From Polydactylus sextarius (Eukaryota > Chordata > Actinopteri > Polynemidae): a DNA stretch of 64,000 nt. Below, piece after piece: positions 26,337 through 38,624 of this stretch. Below the pieces are notes generated by a model. That model saw only the letters and a list, made by a program, of their open reading frames with translations, had not been told where the DNA came from and searched no databases. The DNA lies in contig CM028906.1 in assembly GCA_016801845.1 (NCBI GenBank), positions 3,396,501 through 3,460,500 of the forward strand. Direction: 5' to 3'. The position numbers and the translations under genes are program-made. The first letter of the stretch is position 1. The number at the start of each line of letters is the position of its first letter.

Positions 26337-26647
26337 TACTGTATTGACTGGAAAATATGACGGTATTATTTCCCTTGAAAAAATTCTGAAAAAGACAGGT
26401 CGTATATTTTAAACCAACAGGTGACGTGAAATGTTAGTCAGAGTTTCTTCTTCTCACTCACACACCAGAGACATAGAGAGATGGGACCACGACATGGACA
26501 CTCGCTAGAAAACAGTGACTCAAATGTTGAGCAAGTTAACAAACAACAGAGGAGATCTGTCCTCTGTGCATTACGGCTACCAAGTGGTTGGTAGCTTTAA
26601 TGAAAATTGAAAATGAGGGGTTGTTTTATATTCGAATCAATACAGTA
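26337..26647. mobile_element. 311-bp terminal-inverted-repeat element (MITE-like)
   Basis: The left end starts TACTGTATTGACTGGAAAAT. The right end, reverse-complemented, starts TACTGTATTGATTCGAATAT. The first 11 bases match exactly and similarity continues to about 30 bases. The interior has no coding potential. This is the architecture of a small non-autonomous DNA transposon. The superfamily is not assigned, because no clear target-site duplication could be fixed. Confidence 0.7.
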
Positions 26648-28721
26648 AGACAAAAACATTGTCAAACCCTACAATGAGTCCAGTTTTTGATATGAGCTTC
26701 CAAATTTTATAATTTCATTACATTATCTTTCCACTCCTGAAATAAAAAGTTGGATGTGTTTTGCTTTCTGGCACATGAGATACATGAGAAGATCAATACC
26801 ACTCTCACTTTTATACATCAAAAATATCTTGTGAGATACTCAAACTAAAAGAACTATTTGCCGTTACATGGAGATTTATGCCTAAATGGATAATTTTTGG
26901 CCAGGACCCATCGCCTACCAACTACCGATGTCTGCAGAATATTTTTACCCTTTTTTTCTCCTGATTAAACAAATGAGTCAATCAGCCATCAGTATACAGT
27001 GCTCTGCAGCACTTTTCTACACCAGAGTGCAGTCCAGTAAACGTGCCACAAACGGGACTTGATAAATCGCAGTGTGTGTGAAAAATGTCAGATGACATTT
27101 CACTTGTAAGCCTCTGGAAGTCATCTTACTCAGATTACCTCAACGCTTAACAGAACACCACGCTGAATCACTCAACTTGGAAGTAAATGTTTACTTTGCT
27201 AGCAGGATCTTATGTCCTGTTCAGCTGATGATGTTTCAGAATGGATCTGTAAATTTGACAGTTACGATTCTCTTCACATGTTGATGATGAGATCTGGAGA
27301 CATGAGACCAAGAAGTGTTAACAGGCTAATGTACCACTGTTTTATTTTAGAAAATATATGACAACAATGTGAATACATACTGTTAATTAGCTTGTTTTCA
27401 CTGTACTCTGCTGCTTGCAATGCTCAGTACTTGATGGAAACTAGTTTGCACAAAAATCAGGCAGCACAATCTGATCATTTAATTTGAGGGTGTAGCCGAG
27501 AAAACATCAGATTGGTGCAAGGTGTCACTAACTATCATGTGCCAGCAAAAGTGAGGAGAAATAATTCAACAAGATTATTTTCAAAGGAACAGTTTCTATG
27601 GAGTTTTTCGTCTGCAGTATTTTTTTTTTTCTTGTGTGAAAATTATCACCATCCTCAGCTCATCAAGGATGAAAATTGTGGTTTTCAGCACTCATTACCG
27701 TTATTGTTATGGGGTTTGAATGAGGCTGTGATGAAAATACTTGGCTCAGAAAAATGTGGTACCATAAAAAAAGGACAAAATAAATGACAGTAGGGTACAT
27801 TGTCGTCTGGGACATTGTGTACAAGAACAAGGAAGAAGGAAGGAAGGATGGAAGTTTAATTGCAAGACTTACATCAAGGTGCCACCGCATATTATGTGCT
27901 CACAATTTAGAGAGAGAGTGTGTGTATAGGTGATAGTCAAGCATACAACTACCCTCGACTGCAATAGACAGGATGTATAGTGGAACTAATGCTGTCAAGA
28001 CTGTAACAACTCAACAGAGTAAATACAGCTTGATATCAAACATTATGTTCTGCTTTATTCTGGAAGCCCCCAAACCAAGATTTTTTTAACACAGTGTAGA
28101 GCATCTGTTCAATACAGTCTGAATAGGGTGGTAGGAATCTTATCAACATCACATTTTGGCTCTAACAGGAAGGCTACTCAATTTTCATGATTCACTCAGC
28201 GATATTCTGATCCCACTCTTCATTTGAGATTGAGAAAAAAATAAGTATAGAAACAAGATTGCAAATTTCATCAAAATGTAATATCTGCACCGCCTTGGAG
28301 TTGAAGCCAACACTGTGAGTTTTTCAATAAGAAAATGTTGCTCTAATGCCCAGAAAAATCTGCTGTAGCCATCAAATCCCTCTTTTCTGTCTTCATCAAT
28401 CGATTCTTCATGGGACTGTACAGCTCTCTGCCACTTTATACTGGATGACTTACAATCTCTCAAAAACTCAACTTGCTTATTGCTCAAGGAAGATAAAGTC
28501 AATTTTTATTTAACAATTGGCCTTGCACTGGAGGGGTGTTATGTCATACAAAAGCTGATTAACTTAACAATCACTAACTTTTACCAGAAAAATATGCTTT
28601 CACAAACTGAGCCAACATCTGCCTGCATCACCAAAGCCTTCTTGTGGTTATTTATCACTTTTGTTATAATGTGTATGTCTCTCAGCAGGAGTGAATTACT
28701 CATTTTGAGCATACAGTAAAA
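26648..28721. other. unique DNA, no gene seen
   Basis: No gene or transposon recognised. Short homopolymers (T run near 27620) and a GAAGGAAGGAAGGATGGAAG purine run near 27834-27853 are the only simple sequence. Confidence 0.55.
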
Positions 28722-29208
28722 TATGCTGCCTAGCCAAAAAAAAAGTCACCACCTCATGAAGTGATGCACCCATCATGCCTAGTGATACTGCACAAGCCTG
28801 TGGGGGCAGTGCTATAATCTGGGGTTGCTGCAGTTGGTCAGGTCTGGGTTCATCAACATTATGTGCTCAAAGAATGAGGTCAGCTGACTCCCTGAATGAC
28901 CAGGTTATTTTTTCTTCCCTGATGGCACGGGCATATTCCAGGATGATAATGCCAGGATTCACTAGGGTCAAATTGTGAAAGAGTGGTTCAGGGAGCATGA
29001 GACATCATTTTTACACATGGATTGGCTACAACAGAGTCCAGACCTTAACTCCATTGACAATCTTTGGGATGTGCTGGAGAAGACTTTGCACAGTGTGACA
29101 CTGCAGAAGTTTATCGAAACAATGCCACAGCAAATGCATGCTTGGTCCAATGAAATATTAGAGTGTGTGACCTTTTTTTTTTTTTTTCTTGGCCAGGCAG
29201 TGCATGTA
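28722..29208 (+). mobile_element. internally deleted Tc1/mariner element, copy 1
   Basis: The left terminus TGCTGCCTAGCCAAAAAAAA and the right terminus (reverse complement CACTGCCTGGCCAAGAAA) form inverted repeats of the fish Tc1 type. The body is about 480 bp, against roughly 1.2-1.6 kb for a full Tc1 element, and holds only the middle and C-terminal transposase region. It shares its layout and apparent deletion points with the copy at 42203-42735, including the ATGCACCCATCATGCCTAGTG-like word next to the left end. Flanking TA at the left edge fits Tc1 target preference; the right edge is degraded. Confidence 0.85.
28800..29162 (+). pseudogene. Tc1-type transposase remnant with Asp at third catalytic site
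   Basis: Transposase cuts and joins the element ends using three acidic residues. The reading shows IIWGCCSWSGLGSSTLCAQR, MRSADSLNDQV, then FQDDNARIH (second catalytic Asp), a stop codon, QIVKEWFREHETSFLHMDW, QQSPDLNSIDNLWDVLEKTL (third site) and KFIETMPQQMHA before the end. The third site is GAC (Asp) where Tc1 has Glu, and 36 positions separate the two. The first catalytic Asp and the N-terminal DNA-binding domain are missing, there is an internal stop, and the segment between KTL and the KFIETMP block is deleted. It cannot make an active enzyme. Confidence 0.8.
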
Positions 29209-29511
29209 TGTTGCAGAATGAATCAAGTAGCTGCTACAAGGCAACTACTTTATTGCTTCCCACTGCTGTCAGTAAATTCCCTGTTAATTATTTACTATTA
29301 AAAATAAAGTAGAAGTCTTTATTGTTTCTGCACACATATCCATTGTTGGACCCAACTTGATGTACCAAAATCAGCACTTGATGTGCACATTACATTGATT
29401 TTTGGTCTGAATTACATTCTGTGTTGCATTATTAACTGAGTTAACAACATGACGACAGGAGTAATGAGTGACCCCATCAGTCCATTTCCCATTCACACCA
29501 TGTTGCAGATC

Positions 29512-29530
29512 AAAAAAAAAAAAAAAAAAA
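29512..29530. repeat. poly-A run (19 A)
   Basis: Nineteen consecutive A. No LINE or SINE body was recognised upstream, so its origin as a retroposon tail is unproven. Confidence 0.9.
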
Positions 29531-29539
29531 CTCATTAAA

Positions 29540-32500
29540 GTACAACAGCATGAAATAGATTTTTTTTATCCTGCTGCTGACAATAATTCAGTTTCTTTAA
29601 TCAATTTCATTTGCTGTTACTGGTGGATGGTTACCAACATGATGAGTCTACCTTTAGGCAGCAGATATTTGATATTTGTCCAGCCCATGCAATAACATAA
29701 TGTGACATAGAGCAAAAAACAAGAACAGACCCATTAGCTCATTCACTACCAGCCATTAGTTCAAGGACATGACCACTACAACATTGGTCGAGGTCTTTCC
29801 AAGCCTGCTTTGGTGTCCCCCTTCAACAGGACCTTGGAATGACATCCCTCAGTACACTTTGTCAGTATTCACACAATTCTTCACTTTCTTCACTTCATCA
29901 ATAGCTTCTAACAAGCAGTGTAATGTCCAACAAGGGTCAGGTGGAAATGCAGAGCTTCCTGCTCCTTGAGCAACAATGCTACATTGCTGCCAAAAGGGGA
30001 TATCAGGGTGACTGAGTGACCCAACACCAAACAGGGCATCCAGCAAACAGGATACTCTAGTTGGCACAGAGAAAGCGTCTTTGCTTTCCATGAAGTCTTG
30101 GGGTTGCCCTTGTTCCCTGGTACTAAGGGTTATAATATACTTTGTGTGCATCACAGAGGATAACCAAGTGAAAATATCCCTGAAGACAACCCTGTGTTTC
30201 ACACCTCGCCTTGTTCAAGGTCTAACCTGAGGCCAGCGTTGCCTTTCCCAGGATGCGGAAAAGCTTGAGTGATCATCTGGATCACCAAATTAAATCTGTT
30301 CCCAAGCGAAAAGTGCAAGATCCTCTTATCTAACACAAAGCAGCTCCCATGTTTCACCTTTAACCGGCAGCGCCTGGCATGTAGCAGGTATTGTTTCCCT
30401 CAAACTGACACTTTCAGTGTAACAGTAGTGGCAGTTTGACCTTCTGTGCCCTCTTTACCCAGGAGATAATGACAGGTTGAGGCAGGGCTGAAAATGCCAC
30501 TCCCGTCACTCCTGACCATGGGCTGCTGTGGTTGGTTTTACACTAATTCAAACATACAGGTTGATGTACTGTATCTGAAGCAGAAGGAGAACCATCTGTA
30601 TTCAATGGTTCGTTCACACAAGCAGTTGTTAGAGGTTGTAACAAGGATTATTCATTAAAATTCAACACCTTAAGCTTTGAACGATAACAACAACAATGAA
30701 GTGCCTGAAAAAAAATATTCTGGTCGCTGCCTTTTCAGACACATCAAAGGATATTTAAAACTTTGTGACTTTCAACTCAAAGCACAGTTAAATCAGTCAA
30801 TGCTGAGGCAAAAACGATAAGCATTGGTTTCTATGACCAAAGGGTCTAGATTTGAGTTTCAGTATCACCAGTGTCAAATGCACTTCAGTGCATAGTCAGG
30901 CAAAATTGAAGTTTATGTTCAATGGAAGAGGGTGAAGTTCAAAAGAAGTAAAAGGGTGTATGTTGTTCCCCTCAGGTAGCGTCAACTTTCCTGGCAAAAG
31001 AAGTGAAGAAAGAATGTCTTATTGTTAGGAGTCGATTTAATCTTAAAATGTGCCGATAGAAACATAACACATGTTGTAAGCACAAGATATTCCCTTGTGG
31101 AGTATCTCGTAGAGTTTGTTGCCATGGGCGAGTTTCTTGAAACTTCATCGATAGACAGGATTCGCGAAAAGCAAATGGGAATTAAGTGCAGGCTGGTACA
31201 GCAGGTTCAACGCCCCCCCTCACCACACTGCTGTGACCTCTGTATGTTTGACTGCAGGGAAAGTCAACGAAAGGCTCCACCATTCTCCTCCACCATGCGT
31301 CTGCATGACTAATGAAGTAAGCCAAGAAGGCTGGGGGCACGACTTGCAGAGAAAGATTAAGACACAAGACAAAAAGCCTCCTCTTCTGGGGGAGAAATCG
31401 TACTCTTGTTCAATCTACCCACATTACCTTGTGCTGTTATCCGATATAAAGAGACACACAAAGCCGGTCAGTGTTGATGTGGCCATGTACAGAGAGGGAA
31501 AGAGAAAGGACAGCGACCGGTGAAAGGACTGCGAAAGGGAGGGGTAAAGGGGCTGTGATTGAGCCACTGAAGTGATTGTCTCCCAATCCTGATTAAAAAC
31601 TGATGAATCAAGTACCATCATCAGTTGGACATCCACATTAGATTCAACGCTAATGAAAAAATTAAAGGACGGTTTCAGGTTTTTCCACAAAAGACCCAAG
31701 TACCCAATCTGTCACTGCCTTTATGTCATCACAGGGACTTTATTATGAAGAAGGTTGATATAAACATTTCATGAAGATTTTTTTAACACACACATTTAGA
31801 TTTGAATGCTTTTTTTTTTTTTTTGAAAAACTAAATTACTGACAGGATTGTGTGCAAACTTGTTTAGAGGTGTTTGAGGATGGATGGCGGGTGTATACAG
31901 CTCACAAAGGGACCAAGGTTTGCATCTTGAATCCAACATGGTGAGACTTAGGTAACAGAAACCCTTGTAGTAGGATTGCAGATTAAAAAAAAAAAAAAGG
32001 TAAAACCCATCCTTCCTCTGTTATCAAAGACCAGATCACAATCTTTCACAGATCTCAAGTGCTGCTATGTTTCTTTATTACCATAAAAATAGTATCAGAC
32101 AGAACACTTGCCAGATGCTAATTAGGAGCCTATCATTATAATTTCTAAAAAATGGTGTTGACAAAAGAAACAAACCTAAGTGGAGAACTTTCCATTTCTA
32201 TACCCTACTATAAAACTATGAAAATTGAATTCAGCACAGTTGAAATTAAATGTGGAAATAATATGCTATAACTGGGAGTAATTAAATAAACATGTAAGAA
32301 TTATAAAAGTAGACTGATACATTGTAAGTTTGTGCCAGTATCTTCAAATGGAGGAAAAGTGTAGGATTTTAAGAAGAAGTTGGTCGAGCTGTGTGATTGA
32401 TTGACCAATCACCAATAACTCGATCACCAATAACTTCACTACCATGACTATATTGCCCAGTTTCCTGTTTCTGACACTTATAGGTCTTGGGAAGGTCAAG

Positions 32501-35500
32501 ACTATCGTCATCATTTCATCAAGTGCCTCAAAAAATATACTGTACACTTCACTGACAAAGCCCTTTGTAATTACAGTAGGATGAGGAGTGAAGGAGGAAG
32601 TCAGGTCATGTTATTATGAGCCGCAACATCTTTGGAGAAAGGGGTAACATAAAGCTGCTGCCTCAATCTGAATGAGTCTTAAACCGCCACCACAACACAA
32701 TACCACTTCAACCTTGTGTTCATTAGTTTTTGAATCCAAACCCCCATGCTTCCCTATTCATAACCAATTTCTTTCTTTGAATTTTTTGTCTAAACCAAAC
32801 CAACTTACATTCAAATACTGGGTTAAATCAGCAGTATTTCTTAAATATTAGTCAATTATCAGATCATTTTTAATAGATTTTTTTTCAAACGTGACTTTTT
32901 TATATTAAGTCTCTCAAAATCATTCGTTATCATCTACTATGTATGTTAATGTGACAAAAATTGAATTTTGATAATATAAGATTTTCACAACTCAACACTC
33001 GAGTCCTTTTCTGTCCTCAAGCAAAACCCATTTGAGACTTGACACATTCTTTCATTCTGAAGGTTCTTAAATAATAACGGGGTGAAAAAAATTCCTGCCT
33101 GGCACACTGCTTTGAGAAAGTTGAATAGAGAAACTCTAACATCCTCAGTCTCTCGCATCTGTTCATCCAATCTGTCAAAGCAGGATCTGTTCAGGAGACA
33201 GGAGCTGCTGCTTCATTTTCAGGCAGTTCAGGTGTCTCTTCTTTTCTATGTAGTATTTTACTTTAGAAGATTTACAAACAGACCTTACCTACCTACAAGG
33301 ACACTGTGTTCATTTGCAAACAAAACAGTGTGGAGCTACAACAGACCATTTGTTAATCAATTAAATATTTTATTACTATTTCAATCATTTGAATTGTCTG
33401 TTCCATCTCAGTGTGATCCTTAATGGGCTGCTTTTGTAATGTCTGACCAAATATTGAGTTAAGGTTTATGGATTGGGCGGCATAGAGCCATACAATCATC
33501 ATTAGCAACCATGATTAACCATAATTTGAGAGTTCCTGGGGTGATTTCTGTTTCACTAATCTCTAAATCAACACACCCAAATGGACGATTACAGGATAGT
33601 TTACTTAATCAAAAAGCTAGCTTGTGATTTTGGAGTCTGATGGAAAAAAAAATGTCATGGTGAGTAATTATCAAGGTGTATTCATTAATGTGATTAGTTA
33701 GTTGTGGCCACAATTTTTGTTAGTCAGATTGAAAAGTAACAAAAGAAGAAAATAAGCCACAAGTTAAAGCCACAAGTACCACAACTAATAAAAGCACATG
33801 TAGCTCTGGTTAAATCATTTTCCCTGACAACATTTCAGTTTGTCTCCACTGCGTCTTAACAGCCTTTAAAGGGATTAAAATAAAAATAATTACACTGTAT
33901 TTTCTGATAAAAGGGCACCTAAGTCCATGACAGCAATGTCCCATCATAATGGGTCATTTTCTTTTTTAATTTCACACTCTTTTAATTCTCACCCCTTTGA
34001 AGTCCTAAAGCCTGAAAGATGGCCACCCTGAATGTAAACACAACAGAAACATATTAAAGTGTCCTTGGGGGATATGGAACAAAATGCCATTAAGCTGATA
34101 TTGTGCCGCAGGTGTGGGCTCCCCATCCTCGCAAACTCAGACGTCACAGATTCGAAGACGGTGAAGACAAAGTGTTCCTCTTCCTTCTCTGCTCTCATGT
34201 GGGGAATGTGGAAAACGGTCGGCAGAAACAGTAATCTGCACAAAAATTCAATATGCCGTTCATAAATCTTGGGGTCTCATAATAGAGACAAAGCACAAGT
34301 GAGCATCTGTGTTAAATTTCTGTTGAAGAAGTGAAAATTTTTTCAGATGGTCAGATGTTTTACTGTGTGGGGAATCAAATTATTCTGCATTCTTTTTTTT
34401 CTATTTTTTAAAAAATCTTTTTATCTTGTGTTTCACTGTGACAAGAAACTGAAATTGTTCTGCAGCTTTGACACATCCTGTGAATGTCAGACTCAGGAGA
34501 AGAGATAGTTGTATGGTGCATGAAGCAGTGGGAGTTTACGTTCTGTGCTGAGCGGAGCTGTTTCCTCCTCTGTGCCGCTTTTGGCTGCAGAGTGAAGGCG
34601 GACCGGGACTGTTGTTCTTTTTGAAGTGTGGGCAGAAGAAGCCTTTCTTTGTCCTCTCGAGTGCCGTTTGGTAAGATACTCCCTCTTCTCCCACACAAAC
34701 AAATGAATATCCTTGCCTCCGCTTTTTTTTTTAGCGTAGTGTGCCAAACATTGGCACAACTGTCCTGCTGATACTCCACCTCCAAACATCCCACAGAGAG
34801 AAAATAGATCTGACATGCATTGAAGAACATAAATCCTATTTTTCCACTGACAGCTCTTGTCATTAAGATTATCCTACACTCTCATTTTTGTTTCTTTAGC
34901 TCTGTAAATCATAACAATCTGTTCCAGAAGTCGGTGCAGCTGAAAGAGAGGGTGGCTGTGATTTATTCTTGGTGATTAACAGAGATAAAGAAAAGAAAAG
35001 GTGTGTTAAACAGAGGAGGAGGAGAAGAAGATGAGGGGCCTATGAATGTGAGGTCTGGTTCACTGGTTTAACTGACGCCACATAACAGCTCTCATATAAC
35101 CTTTTCTTTTTACTGTATCGCCATGGCGACTGCTGAGGTAAGCAGTTGATCTCATTAAAATCAGTGTTTTGGAAGTCGCCCTTGAGAAACAGAAACAGCA
35201 GCCTTGGAATGTCGACACAAACACAGGCTGTTTGGCAATTTCCACTTTCCTTCAGTGAGCATTTTAAGGATTTTGTATCCCGCTTCATTAGCATGATAAT
35301 AAGATTCAGGAGGACACCGTACAATGTAGTAGGGTGGACCTAGATACCCTGCAAAATGAGCTGCTGCACCTTTTGTGAGGTCGTGAAATTCTTTGCGTGC
35401 AGTTTCTAAAGCTGGTTTAAATTCTGGTAAAATGTCTGCACCAATAATGGCTGATTTTCAGCACAGGCGGCACAGTGCACATCACTTTAACTCTAAAAAA

Positions 35501-38018
35501 GTGTAACATACACAGAACATGACATGCAAATATACAGGAAAAGAAAATATTACTGTCACACTTTCTGTCCACCACACTGGACTCAAACTGTGCTGTTGCT
35601 GTTAGTCTGCCAGAGGAAGCACCAGCCTGCCATGGATGCTCTGGAAAAGGGAGACACAGGAAGAGCTGGCAGCGCTGACTTTGTTTATTCACAGCAGTGG
35701 TTCAGCATTTTTGGAAATATGCTTATTCGTTTCCTTGTTGAGAGTTAGAGAAATGTGTGTCTGTTAAACTTGGCAGGATGCAGCAGGAGGGCAGTTTAGC
35801 TTAGCATGAAACAATGAATTGTCATACACAACATTTTGTCTATATAATAGAACATGTTTTGTGAACATTAAGGCATCAGACGGAGTCTAATGCCTCGAGC
35901 CACTGACTCAAGCTAAGTGGTCAGCGGTTGTAGCCTACACACAGATGTGATACTCATCTTCATCAGAAAGTGAATAAGCATATTTCCTAAAGAAACACCA
36001 ACATCACACCCCCACTTTGTCAATTTTACTAAAATATGATTCACCTTACTAAAACATTAAAATTTTAGGGGGAATTTCTTCTTCTTCTTCTTTAGAATTA
36101 AAATGAAAACAGTGAGAGATGGGTAGAGTACATGCTGAAAACCTACAGAAACTGATATTTCCTTGTCATTTCTGATCACAGAGCAAGTATAGGTGACATA
36201 TAAATACTGCAAATGCATCAAAAAGCTCAACTGACTAGAATCTAGAAATGGGGCCTCACAGGCCTCACAAACTGTGAAACAAGTCATCAGGACTTCTGTA
36301 ACTTTATGATGTCAGGATGAGGCCATGACTGACCACATACATATGGACCCAACTTTCAGCATTGAAGGATTTTGATTTTCTGACTGTTATTTCTTACTTT
36401 AGTCTTGAATCTCCCCTGTTTTCTGTTTCCAGTTTAAATTCTTTATAATGCTATGTTTCCACCGATCGTTTCCATTTCATTTATCCTATTGTGTTGTGAA
36501 TTCATACCTAGACTGAAAAAGCTGCTGTTATCATGATGTGTGATGTGTGTGTGTGTGTGTGTATGTGAATATATTGACTGTAATCTTGCTTACTCACAGC
36601 TACGGGATGATGATCTCCACCACCTGGGGTCAGAGCTTTGAAAAAGTTGATGGACACAAAACACTGTGTTCATGCTCGAGCTCCACAGAGAGAAGCAGAG
36701 ATATGCAAAACTACACTAAATACTTCCTGGTTGGTAAAATCACAAATATACAGTATCTTATTTTGAATATTAAAACTTCATATTTATCGATGGACAAGAA
36801 ACATGACACCTGAAGAGAAGAGTTTCTAAGAGAAACTCAGAAACGATGGTGTCTGGTGTTTTACACTTTTCCCCTCTGTGTTTGTTTACCCTTAAACAGA
36901 TTCCAGTTTCAGTGTTGTTGCTGTAGCTTGAGCTCACTCTTGGGACACTTACATTCCCACCTGAGCTTCAACTGCTGTGGCAGAGTTTTATCAAATATGG
37001 CCGTCATGGCGAGGGTCAGGTCCCCACGGCAAAGTGAGGAGAGTAATCCTGTTAGAGGTGTTATCATCACCTCTGACAGCTGCAACTGCACTTTCACCAT
37101 CTCAGCTGTGACCGTTTCAGCTGAGCCACTGAATCCTGCATTTTGCTAAAGAGTAGCTTTTTTTTTCTTTCTTTCTTTCTTTTTTTTTTTTTTTTTTTGC
37201 ACATACCAGCTTTTGACATTTGAAAATACCAAGTGTCACAAGAGGATGTTACCATATGTCAGCTGTTCTGTATTTTAAGTTCAGCATGCTTGGACAAAAT
37301 AACAAAATATTCATTGTGAGACTTTTTCAGTCTCATCTTAATTCAGACACTGAATTTAGCAGCAGTTGATTTGGTGGATTTACTTTACTAACGGCTCCGA
37401 GAGAAGAATTTAAGTATTTTGAGCCAAAAACTCTTCTCTGCTATGTTTTTCTAACACTAATCTGTATAAGTAATTAGGCTGACAGACAGTTCACTGCGGT
37501 GGATGGATGCCAGGGAGACCTCATCAGCTTTGCACAAGAGATTGTTTATATAACTACACGTAACGCTTCAGGTACCTTCTGGAAAAAACAGCTTGCCTGC
37601 AATCAGAGCTTAAAGCTGCCTTGACAATATCAACCTTCTGGGACGCTGCTGCTTCTTCTCGTTTAGCATTGAGTGACGCACGAGGGGCAAAATAAAATTA
37701 ATCATTTTTATCGTGCTCTCATGAGCTGTGGAATTAGACGTAAACACATTTTACCAACAGAGAGTTTGCACACTACCTGTTTTGAAGAATGATATTGAAT
37801 TACAAATATTTACTATGAAGAAAAAATCCCCATGTTTCTGCCTCAGGTGTGGATGAATGGCTCAGATTCAGATTAAACTAACACAAAGCTTCAACAGTTT
37901 AGAGCTGATACAGACTGAACTACAGGTAACACTAGCCGTCTTCACGCTGCCGGCCTAACCGAGGTGTACCGCTGCTAATTGCATTCATCACATAACTAGT
38001 GCCACCTTTAGGGCTGTC
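29540..38018. other. long stretch without recognised genes
   Basis: No supported gene. Simple sequence includes T16 at about 31809-31824, A14 near 31986, (TG)n at about 36545-36562 and a T/C-rich tract at 37157-37199. Open frames of 90-150 codons (for example minus 34408-34863) show no family, and their composition does not favour coding. The 36.90-37.13 kb block is G+C-richer and open on both strands without a recognisable domain. A weak acceptor-like CTTACTCACAG at about 36588-36598 precedes a short open frame I could not identify. Confidence 0.5.
37157..37199. repeat. T-rich/CTTT low-complexity tract
   Basis: Runs of T with CTTT units, ending in more than 15 T. Confidence 0.9.
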
Positions 38019-38624
38019 GGGGCCACTAGCTCTAGATTTCTGGCCCAACTAAACAATTGGGCCATGCAGAAAGGGGCTAGAGGTGGGGTCAATCCGTTGC
38101 AGTGCTACCTGCTGTGGAAACAGCAGGTAGATGCAATAAAGATGCAGTACAAAAATGTACTTATGATTTTAGCTGCTACAGAAAACGATGGACCAACAGT
38201 TCTGGTCTCATGATGATGTTTGTGCGCTGCTCTCCATCTGGGCAGAGAATTGACAGGGTTTGATGGAGCAAAACACATTGCAGCAGATAGAGCTGCCCTC
38301 CAAGTCCGAGAAGAACTTAAGAAACTGCGGCCGCAGTATAAGCTATGCTAGTGATCTAAAAGGCAGCTAGCAAGCTAACTTCTTACACCAAACCCATGTA
38401 GATGTGACAACTAGAGTTAAAAACAGCAACAAAATTGATTGTTTACTTGCCGGTAGTCATTTGTTTTTGCATGTTTGAACCTCCCATTCTGTTTGAAAAT
38501 GGGTGGTGTTGGTTTTCACAAAGGGGTGCTTGCCGAGGGGTAATCTGGAGAGACTAGTGACCTGACAATCTGAACAAGGGCTATGGGGCTAGTAGACCTG
38601 GGAAACTAGCACCTAGGTGGCCCC
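38019..38624 (+). mobile_element. about 600-bp DNA transposon derivative with imperfect inverted ends
   Basis: The left end reads GGGGCCACTAGCTCTAGATT. The right end, reverse-complemented, reads GGGGCCACCTAGGTGCTAGT and continues TTCCCAGG against TTTCTGG on the left. The interior contains a perfect 11-bp-stem hairpin (38105-38130) and a broken Myb/SANT-like coding segment (38188-38342). Myb/SANT proteins are partner proteins of PIF/Harbinger transposases, so that superfamily is the leading guess; no three-base target duplication was confirmed. Confidence 0.5.
38188..38342 (+). pseudogene. Myb/SANT-like DNA-binding domain fragment, frameshifted
   Basis: From the ATG at 38188 the frame reads MDQQFWSHDDVCALLSIWAE and then hits a stop at 38251-38253. 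A second frame continues FDGAKHIAADRAALQVREEL and RKLRPQYK to 38342. Trihelix Myb/SANT-like domains open with a W-(S/T)-x-(D/E)-E-V-x-x-L-L-x-I-W pattern and end near a K-x-L-K/R-x-x-Y-K helix, which both pieces resemble. Such domains bind DNA and occur in transposon-encoded accessory proteins and in host genes derived from them. The middle is damaged by indels, so this is a dead copy. The domain is assigned by eye. Confidence 0.5.

Noticed and set aside
29512..29530. Poly-A run as the tail of a processed pseudogene or SINE
   Set aside because: No coding remnant or SINE body was recognised upstream, and no flanking target duplication was found.
34408..34863. 151-codon open frame on the minus strand
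   Set aside because: The product shows no domain or motif I recognise, another minus-strand frame is open over the same bases, and no consistent splice signals frame it. Length alone is not enough in vertebrate DNA.
36909..37149. Open frames on both strands in a G+C-richer block
   Set aside because: Open on both strands with no recognisable family and no clear splice pair; base composition explains it. A conserved non-coding block is possible.
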